NCBI RefSeq assembly: GCF_902498995.1
Contig: NZ_CABVLY010000023.1
Span: 82,261 to 146,260 of the forward strand
Reading direction: 5' to 3'
Origin: Burkholderia anthina
Lineage (GTDB): Bacteria > Pseudomonadota > Gammaproteobacteria > Burkholderiales > Burkholderiaceae
Length of the DNA stretch: 64,000 nucleotides
Of this stretch, positions 8,164 to 17,197 are shown in pieces. A model generated the notes under the pieces. The model saw only the letters and a program-made list of their open reading frames with translations, had not been told where the DNA came from and searched no databases. Position 1 is the stretch's first letter; each line of letters opens with the position of its first letter. The position numbers were made by a program, and so were the translations under genes.

Positions 8164-8910
8164 ATGTACAAACTCGTTCTCATCCGCCACGGCGAATCGA
8201 CGTGGAACAAGGAAAACCGCTTCACCGGCTGGGTCGACGTCGACCTGACCGAACAGGGTCGCAACGAGGCCTACCAGGCCGGCGAATTGCTCAAGGAGGC
8301 CGGCTACACGTTCGACATCGCGTACACGTCCGTGCTCAAGCGCGCGATCCGCACGCTGTGGCACGTGCAGGACCGGATGGACCTGATGTACCTGCCGGTC
8401 GTCCACTCGTGGCGCCTGAACGAGCGCCACTACGGCGCGCTGTCGGGCCTGAACAAGGCGGAAACGGCCGCCAAGTTCGGCGACGACCAGGTGCTCGTGT
8501 GGCGCCGCAGCTACGACACGCCGCCGCCCGCGCTCGAGCCGACCGACGAACGCGCGCCGTTCAACGACCCGCGCTACGCGAAGGTGCCGCGCGAGCAGCT
8601 GCCGCTGACCGAGTGCCTGAAGGACACGGTCGCGCGCGTGCTGCCGCTGTGGAACGAGTCGATCGCACCGGCCGTCCGCGCGGGCAAGCAGGTGCTGATC
8701 GCCGCGCACGGCAACTCGCTGCGTGCGCTGATCAAGTATCTCGACGGCATCTCGGACAGCGACATCGTCGGCCTGAACATCCCGAACGGCGTGCCGCTCG
8801 TGTATGAACTCGACGAGAACCTGAAGCCGATCAAGCATTACTACCTCGGCGACCAGGACGCGATCGCGCAGGCGCAGGCCGCCGTCGCGAAACAGGGCAA
8901 GGCGGGCTGA
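8164..8910 (+). CDS. gpmA: 2,3-bisphosphoglycerate-dependent phosphoglycerate mutase
   Basis: A 248-residue glycolytic enzyme interconverting 3- and 2-phosphoglycerate. The phosphohistidine motif LIRHGESTWN is at the start, followed by RFTGWVDVDLTE, the acid residue segment RLNERHYGALSGLNK and the second catalytic histidine in AAHGNSLRALIKYLDG. Length matches dPGM. It is divergent from the rhodanese operon, and downstream there is a GC-rich stretch without a T tract before ctpA. Confidence 0.97.
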   Translation: MYKLVLIRHGESTWNKENRFTGWVDVDLTEQGRNEAYQAGELLKEAGYTFDIAYTSVLKRAIRTLWHVQDRMDLMYLPVVHSWRLNERHYGALSGLNKAETAAKFGDDQVLVWRRSYDTPPPALEPTDERAPFNDPRYAKVPREQLPLTECLKDTVARVLPLWNESIAPAVRAGKQVLIAAHGNSLRALIKYLDGISDSDIVGLNIPNGVPLVYELDENLKPIKHYYLGDQDAIAQAQAAVAKQGKAG

Positions 8911-9111
8911 CGCCCGTCGGGCGGGGCGGGGCCGCCTTCGGTGCGCCCGGCCCCGTTCGGCCTTTCCGGTGCGCGGCGCGAACCTTCGCGGCTCCGGTGC
9001 TGTCGAATCCGCTTTCGAATCCGTCGCGCGTCCGGCGGCACCCCGCCGGGGCCCGAAACCCGGGGCGCGAGACCTTTTCGCACCGTTCCACTGAGTAATC
9101 GGACGAACAGT

Positions 9112-9117
9112 TATACT
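9112..9117 (+). promoter_or_regulatory. -10 element upstream of the S41 protease gene
   Basis: TATACT lies 55 bp before the ATG at 9172 in the only AT-rich part of the 261-bp gap after gpmA. The -35 region is not recognisable. Position and sequence only. Confidence 0.35.
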
Positions 9118-9171
9118 TGTCCGCTACATCCCCGCTACCGCCACGCGCTTCCCGACCGCACCAGACTCTCT

Positions 9172-10713
9172 ATGCGAATGAAATTGAAGAACATCGGCCT
9201 GATTGCCGCGGGCCTCGCCACGGGCGTGTTCGCCACGCTGCAGATTTCGGCGTCGGCCGAACAAACCGCCACGGCCCCGCTTCCCCTCGACCAGCTTCGC
9301 CTGTTCGCTGAAGTGTTCGGCCAGATCAAGCGCGAGTACGTCGAGCCGGTCGACGACAAGAAGCTGCTGACGGCGGCGATCAAGGGCATGGTGTCGAGCC
9401 TCGACCCGCACTCGTCGTTCCTCGACAAGACCGACTACGATGAACTGCAGGAGCAGACGAAGGGTCGCTTCGCGGGCCTGGGCATCGAGATCTCGCAGGA
9501 AGACGGCCTCGTCAAGGTGATCTCGCCGATCGAGGACACCCCCGCGTTCCGCGCCGGCATCCGTCCGGGCGACCTGATCACCCGCATCAACGACAAGCCG
9601 GTGCGCGGCATGACGCTCGACAAGGCCGTCAAGCAGATGCGCGGCGAGCCGGGCACGAAGGTCACGCTGACGATCTTCCGCAAGAGCGACGACCGCACGT
9701 TCCCGGTCACGGTCACGCGCGCGATCATCAAGGTCCAGAGCGTGAAGATGAAGCTGCTCGACCCGGGCTACGCCTACATCCGGATCACGAGCTTCCAGGA
9801 GCGCACGACGCCCGATCTCGCCGCGAAGCTGCAGGACATCGCACGCCAGCAGCCGAACCTGAAGGGCCTGATCGTCGACCTGCGCAACAACGGCGGCGGC
9901 CTGCTGCAGAGCGCGGTCGGCGTCGCCGGCGCGTTCCTGCCGCCCGACTCCGTCGTCGTGTCGACCAACGGCCAGATCCCGGATTCGAAGCAGGTCTACC
10001 GCGACACCTACGACAACTATCGCCTGCCGTCCTTCGACGGCGATCCGCTGAAGAACCTGCCGCCGGTCTTCAAGACCGTGCCGATGATCGTGCTGACGAA
10101 CGCGTATTCGGCGTCCGCGTCGGAAATCGTCGCCGGTGCGCTGCAGGATTCGAAGCGCGCGCTGATCATGGGCAAGACGACGTTCGGCAAGGGCTCGGTG
10201 CAGACGGTCCGCCCGATGACGGCCGACACCGCACTGCGCCTGACGACCGCGTACTACTACACGCCGAGCGGCCGTTCGATCCAGAACAAGGGCATCACGC
10301 CTGACGTGCCGGTCGATCAGTACGCGGACGGCGATCCGGACGACGTGCTCGTGACGCGTGAAGTCGATTACTCGAACCACCTCGCGAACACGCAGGATCC
10401 GAACGAGAAGAAGGAACAGGAAGAGCGCGAGCAGCGCCGGATGGATCAGCTGCGCATCCTCGAAGAGCAGAACGACAAGAAGACGCCGGAGCAACGCCAG
10501 AAGGACCGCGATCGCAAGCCGATCGAGTTCGGCAGCGCCGACGACTTCATGATGCAGCAGGCGCTCAACAAGCTCGAAGGCAAGCCGGTGCAGGAATCGA
10601 AGTCGCTGCTCGCCGAGAGCACGACGAAGAGCCCTGCGGCCAAGGCCGCGTCCGCCGCGAAGGCGTCGGGCACGAAGGCCGCCGCACCGAAGCCCGCGTC
10701 GGCACCGCAGTAA
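9172..10713 (+). CDS. ctpA: carboxy-terminal processing protease (S41 family)
   Basis: A 513-residue secreted or membrane-anchored protease. An N-terminal signal/anchor (LKNIGLIAAGLATGVFATLQ) is followed by a PDZ domain (GIRPGDLITRINDKPV) and the S41 domain with catalytic Ser in NAYSASASEIVAGALQD and Lys in TFGKGSVQTV. The C-terminal 100 residues are charged, then Ala/Lys-rich. These proteases degrade or mature periplasmic proteins by recognising C-termini. The frame is open from 8941, but ATG 9172 begins the signal sequence. A strong terminator (10731-10767) follows. Confidence 0.93.
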   Translation: MRMKLKNIGLIAAGLATGVFATLQISASAEQTATAPLPLDQLRLFAEVFGQIKREYVEPVDDKKLLTAAIKGMVSSLDPHSSFLDKTDYDELQEQTKGRFAGLGIEISQEDGLVKVISPIEDTPAFRAGIRPGDLITRINDKPVRGMTLDKAVKQMRGEPGTKVTLTIFRKSDDRTFPVTVTRAIIKVQSVKMKLLDPGYAYIRITSFQERTTPDLAAKLQDIARQQPNLKGLIVDLRNNGGGLLQSAVGVAGAFLPPDSVVVSTNGQIPDSKQVYRDTYDNYRLPSFDGDPLKNLPPVFKTVPMIVLTNAYSASASEIVAGALQDSKRALIMGKTTFGKGSVQTVRPMTADTALRLTTAYYYTPSGRSIQNKGITPDVPVDQYADGDPDDVLVTREVDYSNHLANTQDPNEKKEQEEREQRRMDQLRILEEQNDKKTPEQRQKDRDRKPIEFGSADDFMMQQALNKLEGKPVQESKSLLAESTTKSPAAKAASAAKASGTKAAAPKPASAPQ

Positions 10714-10730
10714 GCGCCGGCCGGCATCCG

Positions 10731-10767
10731 ACGGGCCATCGCGGGAAGACCGCGATGGCCCGTTTTT
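10731..10767 (+). terminator. rho-independent terminator after ctpA
   Basis: Perfect 14-bp stem: ACGGGCCATCGCGG (10731-10744) pairs with 10750-10763 across a GAAGA loop, followed by TTTTT. It lies 18 bp after the ctpA stop. Confidence 0.9.
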
Positions 10768-10816
10768 CATGCGCGCCTAGAATAGCCAGCAGGTCCGCCT
10801 CGCTCACGACTTCTCC

Positions 10817-11569
10817 ATGAACGACGATCAACTCCTTCGCTACTCCCGCCACATCCTCGTCGACGAAATCGGCATCGAGGCACAACAGCGCTTTCTCGAC
10901 GCGCATGCGATCGTCGTCGGCGCCGGCGGCCTCGGCTCGCCGGCCGCGATGTATCTCGCGGCGTCCGGCGTCGGCACGATCACGCTGGTCGACGCCGACA
11001 CGGTCGATCTCACGAACCTGCAGCGGCAGATCCTGCACGTGACGGCCTCGGTCGGCCGCAGCAAGGTCGAATCGGGACGCGACGCGCTCGCGCAGCTGAA
11101 CCCCGAGGTGACGGTGCACGCGGTCGCGGCGCGCGTCGACGATGCGTGGCTCGACGAACACGTGCCGCGCGCGAGCGTCGTGCTCGACTGCACCGACAAC
11201 TTCGCGACGCGCCACGCGATCAACCGTGCGTGCGTCGCGCACGGCGTGCCGCTCGTGTCGGGCGCCGCGCTGCGCTTCGACGGCCAGATCAGCACGTTCG
11301 ATTTCCGCGATCCGGCCGCGCCCTGCTATGCCTGCGTGTTTCCGGAAGACCAGCCGTTCGAGGAAGTCGCGTGCTCGACGATGGGCGTGTTCGCGCCGAC
11401 GGTCGGGATCATCGGCGCGATGCAGGCCGCCGAAGCGCTGCGCGTGATCGGCGGGATCGGCACGACGCTCAACGGCCGGCTGATGATGCTCGATTCGCTG
11501 CGGATGGAATGGACGACGATGAAGATCGCGCGCCAGGCCGACTGCCCGGTGTGCGGCGGCCGGCACTGA
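10817..11569 (+). CDS. moeB: HesA/MoeB/ThiF family adenylyltransferase
   Basis: A 250-residue E1-like enzyme that adenylates the C-terminus of a ubiquitin-like sulfur carrier (MoaD or ThiS). The nucleotide site is GAGGLGSPAAMYLA with the Arg of NLQRQ, and the zinc pairs are CYAC and CPVC. EEVACSTMGVFAPTVG holds the candidate catalytic Cys. Length and motifs match MoeB and ThiF equally; no mo- or thi- genes are adjacent, so the partner cannot be decided from this window. It is flanked by the ctpA terminator and, convergently, ptsI. Confidence 0.85.
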   Translation: MNDDQLLRYSRHILVDEIGIEAQQRFLDAHAIVVGAGGLGSPAAMYLAASGVGTITLVDADTVDLTNLQRQILHVTASVGRSKVESGRDALAQLNPEVTVHAVAARVDDAWLDEHVPRASVVLDCTDNFATRHAINRACVAHGVPLVSGAALRFDGQISTFDFRDPAAPCYACVFPEDQPFEEVACSTMGVFAPTVGIIGAMQAAEALRVIGGIGTTLNGRLMMLDSLRMEWTTMKIARQADCPVCGGRH

Positions 11570-11663
11570 CGCGCGCCGGATGCATGCGCCGGCGGCGCAT
11601 GCGTGACGTTTCGCGACTATTTCGCGACTCCGGTTGCGCGGCAGCGGCCTGCGCCGCTGCCGC

Positions 11664-13436
11664 TCAGGCGGCCGCGTCCGCGCGCGGCTCGGCGACCGCC
11701 AGGCGCTTGAGCGCCGCCTGCACTTCTTCCGGCTCGAACGCGGCGAGCACGTCGGCCGTCGGCTTCTCGAGCGCCTTCAGGTGCGCACGCAAAATCTCCT
11801 GCTTCACCACCAGCAACTGGCTCGGATGCATCGAGAACTCGGTGAGCCCCATCCCGAGCAGCAGGCGCGTGAGCGCCGGGTCGCCGGCCATCTCCCCGCA
11901 CACCGACACCGACACGCCCGCCCGCTTCGCTTCGCGCAGCGTATAGGCGATCAGGTGCAGCACCGCCGGATGCAGCGGGTCGTACAGGTGCGCGACCGCG
12001 TTGTCCGCGCGGTCGATCGCGAGCGTGTACTGGATCAGGTCGTTCGTGCCGATCGACAGGAAGTCGAAGCGCTTCAGGAACAGCGGCAGCGCGATCGCCG
12101 CAGCCGGGATCTCGATCATCGCGCCGAGACGCACGTTCGGATCGTATGCGAGCCCCGCGTCATCGAGCTGGCGCTTCGCCTCGCGGATCAGGTCGAGCGT
12201 CTGGTCGATCTCCTGCGCGTGCGCGAGCATCGGGATCAGGATCTTCACCTGCCCGAACGCGGACGCGCGCAGGATCGCGCGCAACTGCGTGAGGAACATC
12301 TGCGGCTCGGACAGGCTCCAGCGGATCGCGCGCAGCCCGAGCGCCGGATTCGGCGCCGTCTCGTAGCCTTCGTCGAGCGCCTCGAGCGGCTTGTCCGCGC
12401 CGACGTCGATCGTGCGGATCGTCACCGGCATGCCCTTCATCCACTCGACCGCACGCTTGTACGCGGCGAACTGCTCCTCCTCCTCGGGCATCTCCTTCTG
12501 ATGCATGAACAGGAACTCCGAGCGGAACAGCCCGACGCCGACCGCGCCGGCCTCGACCGCCGCCTTCGCGTCGTCGGGCAGCTCGATGTTCGCGTACAGC
12601 TCGATCTTGGTGCCGCACAACGTCTGCGTCGGCGAGAACTTCAGGCGCTGCAGCTTGCGCTGCTCCAGCAGTTTCTCGGACTGGCGGTACGAATATTCCT
12701 CGAGGACGATCGGCGCCGGATCGACGATCACGATGCCCTGGTCGCCGTCGACGATGATCAGGTCGTCCTGGCGGATCAGCGCGCTCGCGTGCTGCACGCC
12801 GACCGCGGCCGGAATGCCGAGGCTGCGCGCGACGATCGCCGTGTGCGACGTGCGGCCGCCGAGATCGGTGACGAACGCCTGGAACGACTGCGACTTGAAC
12901 TGCATCATGTCGGCCGGCGCGATGTCGTGCGCGACGACGATCATCTCGTTCGTGCCGTTCCTGGCCGCGCGATCGAGCGCCTGCGACGCGGACGGCGCGC
13001 CCGCGAGCGCCTTCAGCACGCGCTCGACCACCTGCTCGATGTCGGCCTTGCGCTCGCGCAGGTATTCGTCCTCGATGTCGTCGAAGTGGCGCGTGAGCAG
13101 TTCGAGCTGCTCGGTCAGCGCCCATTCGACGTTGTAGCGCCGCGTGCGGATCAGGTCGATGGTTTCCTGCACGAGCATCGCGTCGCTCAGGATCATGGCG
13201 TGCACGTCGATGAACGCGCCCACTTCGGTCGGGGTGTCGTCGGTCAGGTCGGCGCGCAGCGCCTCGAGTTCGTGATGCACGGTTTCGAGCGCCGTGCGGA
13301 AACGCTCGACCTCGGCATCGATCTGGTTCGCTTCGATCAGGTAATGGGCGACGTCGAGCGCCGCCGGCGCGATCAGGTACGCTCGCCCGATCGCGATACC
13401 ACGTGAGACGGGAATGCCATGCAGCGTGAAGGACAC
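11664..13436 (-). CDS. ptsI: PTS enzyme I (phosphoenolpyruvate-protein phosphotransferase)
   Basis: A 590-residue enzyme that takes phosphate from PEP and passes it to HPr. The phosphorylated histidine is His198 in GGRTSHTAI; downstream are the PEP-domain segments FRSEFLFMH, RTIDVGADKP and SVCGEMAGDP. The start is the GTG at 13436, which has GAGGAGG upstream; the frame is open to 13472. No sugar permease is nearby, so with HPr and EIIA-Man it forms a regulatory phosphorelay known in betaproteobacteria rather than a sugar uptake system. A terminator-like hairpin separates it from ptsH. Confidence 0.97.
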   Translation of the reverse strand: MSFTLHGIPVSRGIAIGRAYLIAPAALDVAHYLIEANQIDAEVERFRTALETVHHELEALRADLTDDTPTEVGAFIDVHAMILSDAMLVQETIDLIRTRRYNVEWALTEQLELLTRHFDDIEDEYLRERKADIEQVVERVLKALAGAPSASQALDRAARNGTNEMIVVAHDIAPADMMQFKSQSFQAFVTDLGGRTSHTAIVARSLGIPAAVGVQHASALIRQDDLIIVDGDQGIVIVDPAPIVLEEYSYRQSEKLLEQRKLQRLKFSPTQTLCGTKIELYANIELPDDAKAAVEAGAVGVGLFRSEFLFMHQKEMPEEEEQFAAYKRAVEWMKGMPVTIRTIDVGADKPLEALDEGYETAPNPALGLRAIRWSLSEPQMFLTQLRAILRASAFGQVKILIPMLAHAQEIDQTLDLIREAKRQLDDAGLAYDPNVRLGAMIEIPAAAIALPLFLKRFDFLSIGTNDLIQYTLAIDRADNAVAHLYDPLHPAVLHLIAYTLREAKRAGVSVSVCGEMAGDPALTRLLLGMGLTEFSMHPSQLLVVKQEILRAHLKALEKPTADVLAAFEPEEVQAALKRLAVAEPRADAAA

Positions 13437-13576
13437 GCGCACCTCCTCTGTACATGTAAAGCCGCGGCACACTGCTGCGATGCGCTTATGACCCCGGTTA
13501 GCGATTATAAATTCCGTCCCCTCATGCTGACTGCGTGCAGCGCAGCATTACGCGTTACGTATCAATGCTTCAGACG

Positions 13577-13605
13577 AAAAAAATGCCGCGAAAAACGCGG
13601 CATTC
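13577..13605 (-). terminator. terminator or attenuator between ptsH and ptsI
   Basis: On the minus strand AATGCCGCG and CGCGGCATT (about 13605-13583) pair across a TTTTT loop and are followed by a seven-T tract. It lies 30 bp after the ptsH stop and 140 bp before ptsI, which reads the same way, so it may reduce ptsI relative to ptsH. Confidence 0.85.
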
Positions 13606-13636
13606 CGATTCGAAACGGCAGTGATCCCGCGCGGAA

Positions 13637-13906
13637 TCACTGACCTTCGCCGAACTTGTCCGCGATCAGCTTGAGCAGCGCATCCATCGCTTCGCGTTCG
13701 TCCGGCCCCTCGGTCTCGATCGTCACCGTACTGCCGATGCCCGCCGCCAGCATCATGACGCCCATGATGCTCTTCGCATTGATCTTGCGCCCGTTGCGCG
13801 TCATCCAGACTTCCGACTGGAAGTTGCCGGCCAGTTGCGTAAGCTTGGCCGATGCGCGCGCATGGAGCCCCAATTTGTTGACGATGGTGGTTTCTTGTTG
13901 AAGCAT
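13637..13906 (-). CDS. ptsH: phosphocarrier protein HPr
   Basis: An 89-residue HPr. The active-site His15 is in GLHARAS, and Ser46 (INAKSIMGVM), the site used by HPr kinase, is also present. It receives phosphate from EI and passes it to the EIIA-Man protein encoded immediately upstream. Length is standard. The 74-bp gap to the EIIA gene suggests co-transcription. Confidence 0.97.
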   Translation of the reverse strand: MLQQETTIVNKLGLHARASAKLTQLAGNFQSEVWMTRNGRKINAKSIMGVMMLAAGIGSTVTIETEGPDEREAMDALLKLIADKFGEGQ

Positions 13907-13980
13907 GATTCTCGGTCGGGTCGGTCGAGGCCGCCGGCGACGGGCGTCGGCGGGTCAGTCTGAAACGGAAAACGGGATGG

Positions 13981-14451
13981 TCAGTGCGATTCGGTGCGCG
14001 GTTGCGGCTCGGGCGGAATCGGCGCGCACTGGCCGCAGCCGGTTTCCGACGGCGGCGGCGGCGTGCCGGCCGATACCTCGTGAACGCCCTTCGCGCCGCC
14101 GGACAGCGCCTTGTCGACGAGCTTGTCGAGCGGCACCGTGCGGTAGCAGACGGCGCGCACCAGCATCGGCAGGTTCACGCCGGCGAGCACGCGCACGTTC
14201 TCGAGCTTCGCCAGTTGCCCCGCGATGTTCGCGGGCGTCGCGCCGTACATGTCGGTCAGCACGACGACGCCGTTCTCTTCCCTGAGCCGCGCGAGCTCCG
14301 CATGCGCGAACGCCATCACCTGGGTGGGGTCGCTGTCCGCCATCACGTCGATACAGCCGATGCGCGCGGGCACGCCGCCGTAGATGTGCGCGATGCAGTC
14401 CCGCAGCGCGGTGGCGAGCGGGGCATGCGCGATGATCAGAATCCCGGCCAT
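13981..14451 (-). CDS. PTS EIIA component, mannose/fructose/sorbose type
   Basis: A 156-residue EIIA-Man protein with phosphorylated His9 (ILIIAHAPLATAL), VLTDMYGATPANIA and NVRVLAGVNLPML segments. The core ends near residue 128; the remaining tail is Pro-rich and has a CGQC pair (139-142), which ordinary EIIA lacks. No EIIB/EIIC/EIID genes are visible, so it is probably a regulatory phosphoacceptor of the ptsH-ptsI relay. First gene of the unit; a promoter-like TACAAT and a palindrome lie upstream. Confidence 0.9.
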   Translation of the reverse strand: MAGILIIAHAPLATALRDCIAHIYGGVPARIGCIDVMADSDPTQVMAFAHAELARLREENGVVVLTDMYGATPANIAGQLAKLENVRVLAGVNLPMLVRAVCYRTVPLDKLVDKALSGGAKGVHEVSAGTPPPPSETGCGQCAPIPPEPQPRTESH

Positions 14452-14521
14452 GTCAGACCGCTCCCGGCCGCCCCTGGCGGGCCGATACCCCGCGACGGGG
14501 CAATGAGCGTAGCGAGTGTGG

Positions 14522-14531
14522 GAAACGTTTC
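14522..14531. promoter_or_regulatory. LacI-family-like operator in the PTS operon leader
   Basis: GAAACGTTTC is a perfect 10-bp palindrome with central CG, the hallmark of LacI/GalR-family operators such as Cra-type sites. It lies 71 bp before the EIIA start and downstream of a TACAAT -10 on the same strand. No regulator gene is adjacent. Confidence 0.4.
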
Positions 14532-14606
14532 ATGTTCAGCCTTGCAACGGTTTCGGCCCGACCGCCGGGCCTTCGGCGCGCTGGTCGCGGCACCGGGCAA
14601 GCGGGC

Positions 14607-14612
14607 ATTGTA
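14607..14612 (-). promoter_or_regulatory. -10 element for the EIIA-ptsH-ptsI unit
   Basis: TACAAT on the minus strand in a GC-rich gap, giving an approximately 150-nt leader before the EIIA start. A -35 is not recognisable. Confidence 0.35.
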
Positions 14613-14682
14613 GCAGGCCGATCGAACCGCTCCGGCGACGGGGGACCTGCGCGGCCGCCGCCGGGGTTGCGCGGAAAACGGG

Positions 14683-15639
14683 CTACGCGGCCGCCCGCTC
14701 CAGCGCGTCGATGAACATCGCGGCGACGTCGAAACCCGTCTGCTCCATGATTTCGCGGAAGCACGTCGGGCTCGTCACGTTCACCTCGGTCAGCCAGTCG
14801 CCGATCGCATCGAGGCCGACCAGCAGCAGCCCGCGCGCCGCGAGCACGGGGCCGAGCGTCTCGGCGATCTCGCGATCGCGCGGCGTCAGCGGCTGCGCGA
14901 CGCCGAGCCCGCCCGCCGCGAGATTGCCGCGCACTTCGCTGCCCTGCGGAATCCGCGCGAGCGAATACGGCACCGGCTCGCCCGCGATCAGCAGAATGCG
15001 CTTGTCGCCCGCCTTGATCTCGGGAATGAACTTCTGGATCATCAGCGAGCGCGTGCCGTCATGGCCCAGCATCTCGATGATCGCGCCGAGATTCATTCCG
15101 TCGGCCTTCACGCGGAACACGCCCATCCCGCCCATGCCGTCGAGCGGCTTCACGATCACGTCGCCATGCTCGGCGTGAAATGCCCGCAGGCGCGCGGCGT
15201 CGCGCGTGACGAGCGTCGGTGCGACGAACTGCGGAAACTCGCCGATCGCGAGCTTCTCCGAGTGATCGCGGATCGACTGCGGCTTGTTGAACACGCGTGC
15301 GCCTGCCCGCTCGGCAAGCTCGAGCATCCAGGTGGCCGTCACGTACTCCATGTCGAACGGCGGATCCTTGCGCATCAGCACCGCGCCGAACGACGTCAGC
15401 TGCCGGGATTCGTGCGCGGCCGTCTCGTACCACGGATGACGATGCAGGTCGGCCGTGTCGCCGACGATCGTCACGCGCTGCACGTCCGCCTCGACGCCCG
15501 AACCCGTCCACGCAAGCTGGTGCGGCTCGCATGCGTACACCGCATGCCCGCGCCGCGCGGCCTCCGCCATCATCGCGTAGGTCGAATCCTTGTAGATCTT
15601 GAAGCGCTCGAGCGGGTCGGCGATAAAGAGAATGTCCAT
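14683..15639 (-). CDS. gshB: glutathione synthetase
   Basis: A 318-residue ATP-grasp enzyme joining gamma-glutamylcysteine and glycine. Segments typical of the family are MDILFIADPLERFKIYKDST, RKDPPFDMEY, DVIVKPLDGMGGMGVFRV and the C-terminal LVGLDAIGDWLTEVNVTSPT. Length fits. gshA precedes it after 25 bp, so both steps of glutathione synthesis are probably one transcript. Confidence 0.97.
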   Translation of the reverse strand: MDILFIADPLERFKIYKDSTYAMMAEAARRGHAVYACEPHQLAWTGSGVEADVQRVTIVGDTADLHRHPWYETAAHESRQLTSFGAVLMRKDPPFDMEYVTATWMLELAERAGARVFNKPQSIRDHSEKLAIGEFPQFVAPTLVTRDAARLRAFHAEHGDVIVKPLDGMGGMGVFRVKADGMNLGAIIEMLGHDGTRSLMIQKFIPEIKAGDKRILLIAGEPVPYSLARIPQGSEVRGNLAAGGLGVAQPLTPRDREIAETLGPVLAARGLLLVGLDAIGDWLTEVNVTSPTCFREIMEQTGFDVAAMFIDALERAAA

Positions 15640-15664
15640 GCGGGTCCTGTACGTAGCGAAGCCG

Positions 15665-16954
15665 TTACACCTGGATGGCTTCGGGATCGGTCTTTTCCAG
15701 TTCGATCGACGACGCGATCAGCGACAGCCGCGCGACGACGCCGTACATGTAGAAACGGTTCGGCGGCGCGGCGCCCGGCTTCGCGCCGGCATCCGGCAGC
15801 GCGGTGTGCTCGAAGCCGAGCGGCACGTAATGCATGCCGGGGGCGTTCAGGTTCTGGTCGCGCTCGCGGCCGCCGTGCGTGCGGTAGAAGCCGCCGACCA
15901 CGTAGCGGTCGATCATGTACACGACGGGCTCCGCGACTTCGTCGCCGACGCGCTCGAACGTATACACGCCTTCCTGCACGATCACGTCGCGCACCGCGAG
16001 GCCAGCCTTCGATTCGGCCATCTGCGCGCGCTCCGCCTTCGACATGCGGCCGATCTCGGCCGCGTCGTGCACGGTCATCACGCCGCGCCCCGCGGTGCCC
16101 GCGTCGGCCTTCACGACCACGTACGGCTTTTCGCTGATGCCGTATTCGCGATACTTGCGCGCGATCTTCTTGAGCACGCCGTCGATCGCGTCGGCGAGCG
16201 CCTGCTCGCCTTCATGGGCCTGCCAGTCGACGCCTTCGACGTGCGCGAAATACGGATTCACCATCCACGGATCGACGCCGACCATCTTCGCGAACTTCTT
16301 CGCGACGTCGTCGTAGCACGAGAAGTGCGTCGACTTGCGGCGCACGGCCCAGCCCGCATGCAGCGGCGGCAGCAGATACTGCTCGTGCAGGTTTTCCAGC
16401 ACGGCCGGAATCCCTGCCGACAGGTCGTTGTTCAGCAGGATCGAGCACGGATCGAAATTCTTCAGGCCGAGGCGGCGCTGCGAACGCTCGAGCGGCTCGA
16501 GCACGATCTTCTGGCCGTCGGCCAGCGTGATCGGCGTCATGTCGGTGATGCTCGGATCGAGCGAGCCGAAGCGGACGTTCAGGCCGGCCTGGCGCATGAT
16601 CGTCGCGAGCCGCGCGACGTTTTCCAGGTAGAACGCGTTGCGGGTCGGCAGCTCGGGAATCACGAGCAGGTTCTTCGCGTCCGGGCAGATCTTCTCGATC
16701 GCGGCCATCGCGGCCTGGACGGCGAGCGGCAGCACTTCGGACGGCAGATTATTGAACGCGCCGGGGAACAGGTTCGCGTCGACGGGCGCCAGCTTGAAGC
16801 CGGCGTTGCGCAGGTCCACCGAACAATAGAACGGCGGGGTGTGTTCCTGCCATTCGAGCCTGAACCAGCGTTCGATCGCAGGCGTCGCGTCGAGGATCTT
16901 CTGCTCGAGTTCGAGCAGCGGACCGTTCAACGCGGTAACGAGGTGGGGAACCAT
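15665..16954 (-). CDS. gshA: glutamate-cysteine ligase, betaproteobacterial type
   Basis: A 429-residue enzyme making gamma-glutamylcysteine, the first step of glutathione synthesis. It is not the E. coli GshA type but the shorter proteobacterial form known from Acidithiobacillus and relatives; recognisable segments include LVTALNGPLLELEQKILD, KADAGTAGRGVMTVHDAAE and HYVPLGFEHTALPDAG. The start MVPHLVTALNG is the family start. gshB follows. The upstream gap holds the amtB terminator. Confidence 0.92.
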   Translation of the reverse strand: MVPHLVTALNGPLLELEQKILDATPAIERWFRLEWQEHTPPFYCSVDLRNAGFKLAPVDANLFPGAFNNLPSEVLPLAVQAAMAAIEKICPDAKNLLVIPELPTRNAFYLENVARLATIMRQAGLNVRFGSLDPSITDMTPITLADGQKIVLEPLERSQRRLGLKNFDPCSILLNNDLSAGIPAVLENLHEQYLLPPLHAGWAVRRKSTHFSCYDDVAKKFAKMVGVDPWMVNPYFAHVEGVDWQAHEGEQALADAIDGVLKKIARKYREYGISEKPYVVVKADAGTAGRGVMTVHDAAEIGRMSKAERAQMAESKAGLAVRDVIVQEGVYTFERVGDEVAEPVVYMIDRYVVGGFYRTHGGRERDQNLNAPGMHYVPLGFEHTALPDAGAKPGAAPPNRFYMYGVVARLSLIASSIELEKTDPEAIQV

Positions 16955-17105
16955 GAATCACTCGCGAGCGGGAGAATGAAGATTGTAGAGCAATTGCCTT
17001 GCCCATTTGGGGATTGTTCCCGGCTTCACAAGGGTTTGGAGGAAGTTTTCGGCTATTGACCCGATAGGTCGAAGGGTTATGCGCTGCGACAGCAGGCGTC
17101 AGGAG

Positions 17106-17131
17106 AAAAAAAGCCCGCCGGGTGGGCGGGC
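17106..17131 (-). terminator. rho-independent terminator after amtB
   Basis: GCCCGCC (17113-17119) pairs with GGCGGGC (17125-17131); on the minus strand the stem is followed by a run of seven T. It lies about 65 bp after the amtB stop and separates glnK-amtB from gshA. Confidence 0.88.
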
Positions 17132-17197
17132 CGAAGTCGCTGCGCTCATTCGTCGCGGGCGCCGTCTGCGCGGCGGCCCGCCGTTCATCCTTATGAC

